Made by a program: the position numbers and the translations under genes. 64,000 bases of DNA from Actinoplanes sp. TFC3 (GTDB lineage: Bacteria; Actinomycetota; Actinomycetes; Mycobacteriales; Micromonosporaceae), in contig NZ_LOJP01000001.1 in assembly GCF_001553785.1 (NCBI RefSeq), positions 1,235,071 to 1,299,070 on the forward strand. Direction: 5' to 3'. Below, piece after piece: positions 59,618 through 64,000 of this stretch (position 1 is its first letter; each line of letters begins with the position of its first letter). Under the pieces are notes generated by a model, which ran no database searches, was not told the origin of the DNA, and saw only the letters and a program-made list of their open reading frames with translations.

Positions 59618-61621
59618 TCAGAACCGGCCGCCGCCACCTCGACGGCCGCCGCCCCCGCCACCGCCGCCGCCACCGGTCCGGCGCCCGCGAGATGCGCTCC
59701 CGCCGAATCCGCCGCCGGACCAGCCGCCTCCACCGGACCAGCCTCCACCTCCGTGGTACGACCGGCCCGAGCCGCCGCCGCCCGAGAGCAGCCCGCCCAG
59801 CACCGCACCGGCGAACGATCCGGCATCGAAGCCGCCCTGTCCGCCGTACCCACCCGACCCGTAACCCCACGCCTGAACGTCGCTGTGGGCAGCCTGACCC
59901 GCCGAAGCGGCGAGGCTCTGCGCTTGCTGGGCATGGCTCAGCGCGGTCACCGGGTCGGAAGCGGCGAGGCTTTCCGCCAAGCTGAGGTAGCGCTGGGCTT
60001 CGGACAGCGAGGCCCGGGCGCCCGTGTCGACGGCGCCGCGGCGGGTGGCGATGAAGTTGGCGGTGGAGGCGACCTCGGCGCGAGCGACCGGCAAGGCCTG
60101 GGCGAGCAGCGTGCGGCTGCGGGCGGTGCGCTCAGCGGCGTCCTGAGCTGCGGCGAGCGCCTGGTCGAGGGTGGCGTCGGCAGCCTGCAGGATTGCCACC
60201 GCGGCGACCGGGTCAGGCTTGGCCACCGCTAGCTGGGCGGTCACCTCCGTGATGGCTGTGCCGGCACCGGCTACTGCGGCACTGAGGTCACCAGCGCCGG
60301 CAGCCTGCAGGGCGTGCGCGGATGCGATCTCCGATCGCAGCTCGGCGACCAGGGCATCCGCGGCGGTACGCGCGCCCGCTAAATCGCCCGCCGCCTGGTG
60401 GGTCGCGGCCACCAGTTGCTCGGCCTGCGAAACAGCTTGCTCGGCTGCTCGTACCGCCAAAGCCGCCTCAGCCCGTGCCCCACCCGGCACGCCATCCGCG
60501 CTCCCGGAAGCTTCTGTGGCCAGCGCTTCCCGCGCCCGCGTCACCGCTTGGGCTGCGAACCCCAGCCGCTCCTTCGCCTGATCGACATTCCCCGAGACAG
60601 CAACCACCGTCTGCCCCGCGTACCTGTCAAGCACCTCGCGCAAAGCCGTCTGTGCGGCAGGCAGCGTGCCCTCCGCCGCCGCCCGGCGCTGCTCCACGTC
60701 CGTCGCGGCCTGCGCGGCTCGTCCCTCGAGGTCTCGCAACTGGTCGAACGCCTCGGATTCCGTGTCCAGCCGGTCGTCGGCCGCCCGGCAGCGCGCGATG
60801 ATCTCGGTCAGCGTGCGGCGGCGGGTCTCCTCGTCGGGTGCGGGTTCCGCGTCGAGCGTCAGACGCAGGCGGAAGGCCTCGGCAACGTCCTGCCGGGATG
60901 CCTCCAGCGCGGTGCGGAAGCGGGCTGTTTCGGTTTCGCCGTACTGCGCCGTGGCCAGGCCGAGCTCGCTCTCGCTTTCGCGTAGGTCGTTGTCGAGCTC
61001 GATGAGCAGGGCGTTCGCTTCGGCGGTCAGGTCTGCCGTGGTGGGGCCCGAGGGCGGGGGAGCGGCCGGGTGGGCGCGGCGCTTCCGGCGTACCAGAAGC
61101 CAGACAAGCGCGGCCACGATGATCAGAGCCAGGACCACGATGATCCAAACTCCCGAAGATCCTCCTCCGGCCGCTTCCCGGTAGCCGTTCGCGGCCGCAA
61201 CCACCGCGCCTGACCAGTTGCTTTTCGCGAGCGCCGGCTCGATGTCGTCGGCGGCCACGCCGGCCAGCTCGCTGTCGGATATGCGGGAATCTTCGGGGAA
61301 CGAATATGCGTACGCCCGGTCGTTGGTCGCCACCGCCAGCAGCGCATCCCGGTCGCCCAGGTCGCTGAGCCGCGCGGTCTCGTCGGTCCACTGCTGGGCC
61401 GGCGTGCCGTCGAACGAGTCAACGAAAACGACAAAGAGCTGGATATCGGTCTTCTCCTGCAGCGACGTGAGCGCTGAGTCCACCGATGCCCGGCCGGATC
61501 CCAGCGCACCCGTGGTGTCGGTCACCTGAGCGGCGAGACGGGACGGCGAATCGGCCCAGGCGGGTGCCGGAAGCAGCAGCAACGCCAGGACCAGCAGGAG
61601 TACGCGGCGCACAAGGGTCAC
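59618..61621 (-). CDS. TPM-domain membrane protein with Gly-rich tail
   Basis: A 667-residue protein. The GTG at 61621 is chosen because a signal peptide begins there (RRVLLLVLALLLLPAPAWAD) and TACGGT lies 6 nt upstream. The TPM domain (about 25-165) has VTDTTGALG and LLAVATNDRAYAYSFPEDS. One transmembrane helix follows (WIIVVLALIIVAALVWLLV), then about 370 residues of Ala-rich coiled coil and a Gly/Ser/Tyr-rich tail that ends in poly-Gly, as in many TPM proteins. Function unknown. Confidence 0.88.
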   Translation of the reverse strand: MTLVRRVLLLVLALLLLPAPAWADSPSRLAAQVTDTTGALGSGRASVDSALTSLQEKTDIQLFVVFVDSFDGTPAQQWTDETARLSDLGDRDALLAVATNDRAYAYSFPEDSRISDSELAGVAADDIEPALAKSNWSGAVVAAANGYREAAGGGSSGVWIIVVLALIIVAALVWLLVRRKRRAHPAAPPPSGPTTADLTAEANALLIELDNDLRESESELGLATAQYGETETARFRTALEASRQDVAEAFRLRLTLDAEPAPDEETRRRTLTEIIARCRAADDRLDTESEAFDQLRDLEGRAAQAATDVEQRRAAAEGTLPAAQTALREVLDRYAGQTVVAVSGNVDQAKERLGFAAQAVTRAREALATEASGSADGVPGGARAEAALAVRAAEQAVSQAEQLVAATHQAAGDLAGARTAADALVAELRSEIASAHALQAAGAGDLSAAVAGAGTAITEVTAQLAVAKPDPVAAVAILQAADATLDQALAAAQDAAERTARSRTLLAQALPVARAEVASTANFIATRRGAVDTGARASLSEAQRYLSLAESLAASDPVTALSHAQQAQSLAASAGQAAHSDVQAWGYGSGGYGGQGGFDAGSFAGAVLGGLLSGGGGSGRSYHGGGGWSGGGGWSGGGFGGSASRGRRTGGGGGGGGGGRRGGGGRF

Positions 61622-61685
61622 CCGGACACCGTAGATCCTGGGTCCGGCAGTTCGAGCACCCAGGCTCGGATGGCATTGTGAGGCC

Positions 61686-62771
61686 ATGAGTCAGCGAGTC
61701 AACGGCGTCATCTCCCGGGCGAAGGGCGCGCCCGTCGAAGTCACCACGATCATCGTGCCGGACCCGGGGCCGGGCGAGGCGGTGGTGAAGATCCAGGCCT
61801 GCGGGGTCTGCCACACCGACCTGCACTATCGCGAGGGCGGCATCAACGACGACTACCCGTTCCTGCTCGGCCACGAGGCCGCCGGCGTGGTCGAGTCGGT
61901 CGGGGCCGGCGTGACCGAGGTCGCACCCGGGGATTTTGTCGTGCTCAACTGGCGGGCGGTCTGCGGCGAGTGCCGGGCCTGCAAGAAGGGCAAGCCGTGG
62001 TACTGCTTCGCCACGCACAACGCCACGCAGAAGATGACTCTGGAGGACGGCACCGAGCTCTCGCCGGCACTGGGCATCGGTGCGTTCATCGAGAAGACGC
62101 TGGTCGCGGCGGGCCAGTGCACCAAGGTCGACCCGCAGGCGCGTCCGGCTGCGGTGGGCCTGCTGGGCTGCGGGGTCATGGCCGGCATCGGCGCGGCCAT
62201 CAACACCGGCGGGGTCACGCGCGGTGACTCGGTCGCGGTCATCGGCTGCGGCGGGGTCGGTGACGGCGCGGTGGCGGGTGCGGCGCTGGCCGGAGCCACC
62301 ACGATCATCGCCATCGACACCGACGACCGCAAACTGGAGTGGGCCCGCGGCTTCGGCGCCACCCACACGATCAACGCGCGCGGCGCCGACGTGGTGAGCG
62401 CGGTGCAGGAACTGACCGGCGGCTTCGGCGCGGATGTCGTGATCGAGGCGGTTGGCCGACCGGAGACGTACAAGCAGGCCTTCTATGCCCGTGACCTGGC
62501 CGGCACCGTCGTCCTGGTCGGCGTGCCCACCCCCGAGATGACCATCGAGTTGCCGCTCGCCGACGTTTTCGGCCGCGGCGGCGCGCTCAAGAGCAGCTGG
62601 TATGGCGACTGCTTGCCGACCCGTGACTTCCCCATGCTCACCGAGCTCTACCGCCAGGGCCGGCTCGACCTGGACAAGTTCGTCACCGAGGAGATTCGCC
62701 TCGACCAGGTCGAGGAAGCCTTCGCCAAGATGCACAGCGGCGACGTCCTGCGCTCAGTGGTGATCTTCTGA
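61686..62771 (+). CDS. mscR: S-(hydroxymethyl)mycothiol dehydrogenase
   Basis: A 361-residue zinc alcohol dehydrogenase. Catalytic zinc ligands are in [15 protein letters not shown] and LGHEAAG; the structural zinc site is [15 protein letters not shown]; the NAD-binding loop is [20 protein letters not shown] with Asp after the next strand (AIDTDD). The segments [13 protein letters not shown] and [16 protein letters not shown] are characteristic of the mycothiol-dependent enzyme, which oxidises the formaldehyde-mycothiol adduct. It overlaps the following hydrolase by 1 nt. Confidence 0.93.
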   Translation: MSQRVNGVISRAKGAPVEVTTIIVPDPGPGEAVVKIQACGVCHTDLHYREGGINDDYPFLLGHEAAGVVESVGAGVTEVAPGDFVVLNWRAVCGECRACKKGKPWYCFATHNATQKMTLEDGTELSPALGIGAFIEKTLVAAGQCTKVDPQARPAAVGLLGCGVMAGIGAAINTGGVTRGDSVAVIGCGGVGDGAVAGAALAGATTIIAIDTDDRKLEWARGFGATHTINARGADVVSAVQELTGGFGADVVIEAVGRPETYKQAFYARDLAGTVVLVGVPTPEMTIELPLADVFGRGGALKSSWYGDCLPTRDFPMLTELYRQGRLDLDKFVTEEIRLDQVEEAFAKMHSGDVLRSVVIF

Positions 62772-63370
62772 TGGCCGCCCGCGTCGACCACGGCATCACC
62801 AGCGGCACCTTCTCCCTGGATGGTGAGACCTTCGACGTCGACAACAACGTGTGGGTGGTCGGCGACGACAACGAGTGCCTGATCATCGACGCCCCTCACT
62901 CGGTGGAGTCGATCCTCAAGCTGGTGAACGGCCGCAAGGTGGTGGCCGTCGTCCTGACCCACGCCCACGACGACCATGTCCGAGTGGCTCCCGAGCTGGC
63001 CGGACGCACCGAAGCGCCGCTCTTGCTGCACCCGGCCGAGGAGGTGCTGTGGAAGCTGACCCATCCGGGCCTCCCGATGCCGGCTGCGCTCAGTGACGGC
63101 CAGGAGATCGCAGTCGCGGGCACGACCCTCACGGTTCTGCACACCCCCGGCCACAGCCCCGGCGCAATTTGCCTCTACGCACCGGCGCTGAGCTGCGTCT
63201 TCACCGGCGACACGCTCTTCCAAGGCGGCCCGGGCGCCACCGGTCGCTCCTACAGCGACCGCCCCACCATCGAGCGCTCCATCCGCGACCGCCTTCTGAT
63301 GCTGCCGCCGTCGACGGTCGTGCACACGGGTCACGGCGACGACACCACAATTCAGAAGGAGCAGTTCTAG
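62771..63370 (+). CDS. Metallo-beta-lactamase fold hydrolase
   Basis: A 199-residue MBL-fold enzyme. Metal ligands: THAHDDHV (HxHxDH), HTPGHSPGAI, FTGDTLFQGG, and VVHTGHGDDTTI. The ATG shares its A with the mscR stop (TGATG). Its constant pairing with mscR in actinobacteria suggests that it hydrolyses the thioester product, S-formylmycothiol, completing formaldehyde detoxification; this is inferred from context. Confidence 0.9.
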   Translation: MAARVDHGITSGTFSLDGETFDVDNNVWVVGDDNECLIIDAPHSVESILKLVNGRKVVAVVLTHAHDDHVRVAPELAGRTEAPLLLHPAEEVLWKLTHPGLPMPAALSDGQEIAVAGTTLTVLHTPGHSPGAICLYAPALSCVFTGDTLFQGGPGATGRSYSDRPTIERSIRDRLLMLPPSTVVHTGHGDDTTIQKEQF

Positions 63371-63413
63371 GTACGGGTACCGCTGAGCTGGCTCGACCGT
63401 GGGGCTGGGCTGG

Positions 63414-63438
63414 GCGGCGCGAGGATTGCTCGCGCCGC
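63414..63438. terminator. Bidirectional hairpin terminator
   Basis: GCGGCGCGAG-GATTG-CTCGCGCCGC gives a perfect 10-bp stem and 5-nt loop between the convergent hydrolase and glycosidase genes. Confidence 0.78.
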
Positions 63439-63442
63439 TGCC

Positions 63443-64000
63443 TCAAGTCGCGCGAGCGGAGGCCGGCACCGCCTGATCAGCCAGCAGATCAAGCGACAAG
63501 GCCGCCGTCCAGCTGAACGTGGGCGCGCCGATTCCCTCCCCCGACTTCGGGTGGAAATACTCGTAGTGCCCGGACTCCTCGATCAGCCGGATCATGGCGG
63601 TGCGCAGATCCTCCGCCTCCACCCGGTACCCGTGCACCAGCATGCCGCGGCGCAGGAGCCAGTTGACGTTGATCCAGATCGGTCCGCGCCAGTAGCGCAG
63701 GGTGTCGAAGTCCGGGGAGGTGCGGTCAAAGCTTGGCACCGGCAGGCCCGTTGTCTCCGGCAGGCCGAAGCGGGGTGAGGCGGCCTCGGCCATGATCGCG
63801 GCGGCCTGGTCCTCCGGGAGACCCGGCAGGATAAGGGGGACCATTCCGTTGATGGCTCGGGCCGGGCTGAGCTGGCCGGTGCGGAGGTCGCGGGAGCGGA
63901 AAGTGCGGGACTCGGCGTCCCACAGGCGCTGGGAGATTGCCGTGGTGATGCAGCGTGCGCGTTCGACGTGCCGCCGGGGATCCGCGCCGACGACTGCCGC
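63443..64000 (-). CDS. GH63-like glycoside hydrolase, 3' part
   Basis: The frame is open to the window edge, so the N-terminus lies beyond it; 185 codons are visible. RLWDAESRTFRSRDL, then FDTLRYWRGPIWINVNWLLRRGML and YFHPKSGEGIGAPTFSWTAALSLDLL are the typical C-terminal (alpha/alpha)6 barrel segments of GH63/mannosylglycerate hydrolase-type enzymes; the Glu in SGEG and the Trp-rich GPIWINVNW are conserved. Likely acts on a small compatible-solute glycoside or trehalose-like sugar. Confidence 0.82.
   Translation of the reverse strand, partial: AAVVGADPRRHVERARCITTAISQRLWDAESRTFRSRDLRTGQLSPARAINGMVPLILPGLPEDQAAAIMAEAASPRFGLPETTGLPVPSFDRTSPDFDTLRYWRGPIWINVNWLLRRGMLVHGYRVEAEDLRTAMIRLIEESGHYEYFHPKSGEGIGAPTFSWTAALSLDLLADQAVPASARAT

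Overview
The window is very GC-rich DNA with dense, often overlapping genes, many GTG starts and several apparently leaderless promoters. It encodes a mycothiol-dependent formaldehyde dehydrogenase, an FxSxx-COOH type peptide locus, snapalysin and a Gram-positive type IV pilus operon. Together these point to a high-GC actinomycete, most likely Micromonosporaceae (Actinoplanes-like). The genus is inferred from gene content, not from a marker gene. A 52-base poly-G run at position 1 looks like a contig-end artefact. No tRNA, rRNA or CRISPR array was recognised.

Layout. 0-4.2 kb: a small cysteine-containing peptide with a membrane protein, a ribbon-helix-helix regulator with a 30-bp tandem repeat tract beside it, a luciferase-like oxidoreductase, a GntR regulator and a beta-propeller protein. 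4.2-16.0 kb: a complete minus-strand type IV pilus operon in the order pilB, pilT, pilC, pilA, pilD, pilM, pilN, pilO, then three minor prepilin-like proteins. Two of these carry adhesin-like modules (Ig-like repeats and ricin-type lectin repeats). 16-19.6 kb: a GlxA-type regulator divergent from an MFS exporter, a secreted snapalysin and a STAS anti-sigma antagonist. 19.8-26.6 kb: an FxSxx-COOH peptide locus with an FxsT-like NB-ARC/TPR protein, a GGDEF-EAL protein, an HExxH putative peptide hydroxylase and a precursor ending in FNSAL, but no radical SAM enzyme anywhere in the window. 27.2-30.4 kb: a tightly coupled three-gene operon whose middle gene is a Cas4/RecB-like Fe-S nuclease. 30.4-36.7 kb: a GAF-GAF-SpoIIE phosphatase, an SRPBCC protein, an orphan prim-pol, a GT39-like mannosyltransferase and a membrane-anchored Ig-fold protein.

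36.7-46 kb is the most mosaic part. It has a divergent beta-protein/SF1 helicase pair and a type VII-secretion toxin operon (EspC-like, frameshifted DUF6883 toxin, DUF4926 immunity protein). An IS630-derived element with 205-bp terminal inverted repeats, an AT-richer cargo gene and a truncated transposase sits at the immunity gene's stop codon. Beyond it are bluB under a cobalamin riboswitch and a membrane gluzincin protease. 46.6-51 kb: a 1443-residue helicase-nuclease fusion with an internal 9-residue repeat, then a 51-bp tandem repeat tract. 51-64 kb: an MMPL transporter, a second GlxA-type regulator, two cupins, a restriction-endonuclease-like protein that appears to have lost its catalytic residues, a PAS/degenerate-GGDEF/EAL protein, a MarR regulator, a TPM-domain protein, the mscR-metallohydrolase formaldehyde detoxification pair, and the 3' part of a GH63-like glycosidase.

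How the genes fit together. The pilus operon is self-contained and its PilB N-domain is of a type that often binds c-di-GMP; two c-di-GMP proteins lie in the window. STAS and SpoIIE proteins suggest partner-switching signalling. The region from about 19.7 to 56 kb collects peptide modification, nuclease, helicase, prim-pol and toxin modules, as accessory or defence-rich regions do. The best candidates for undescribed biology are the radical-SAM-less FxSxx locus, the Cas4-like three-gene operon and the inverted-repeat cargo element.
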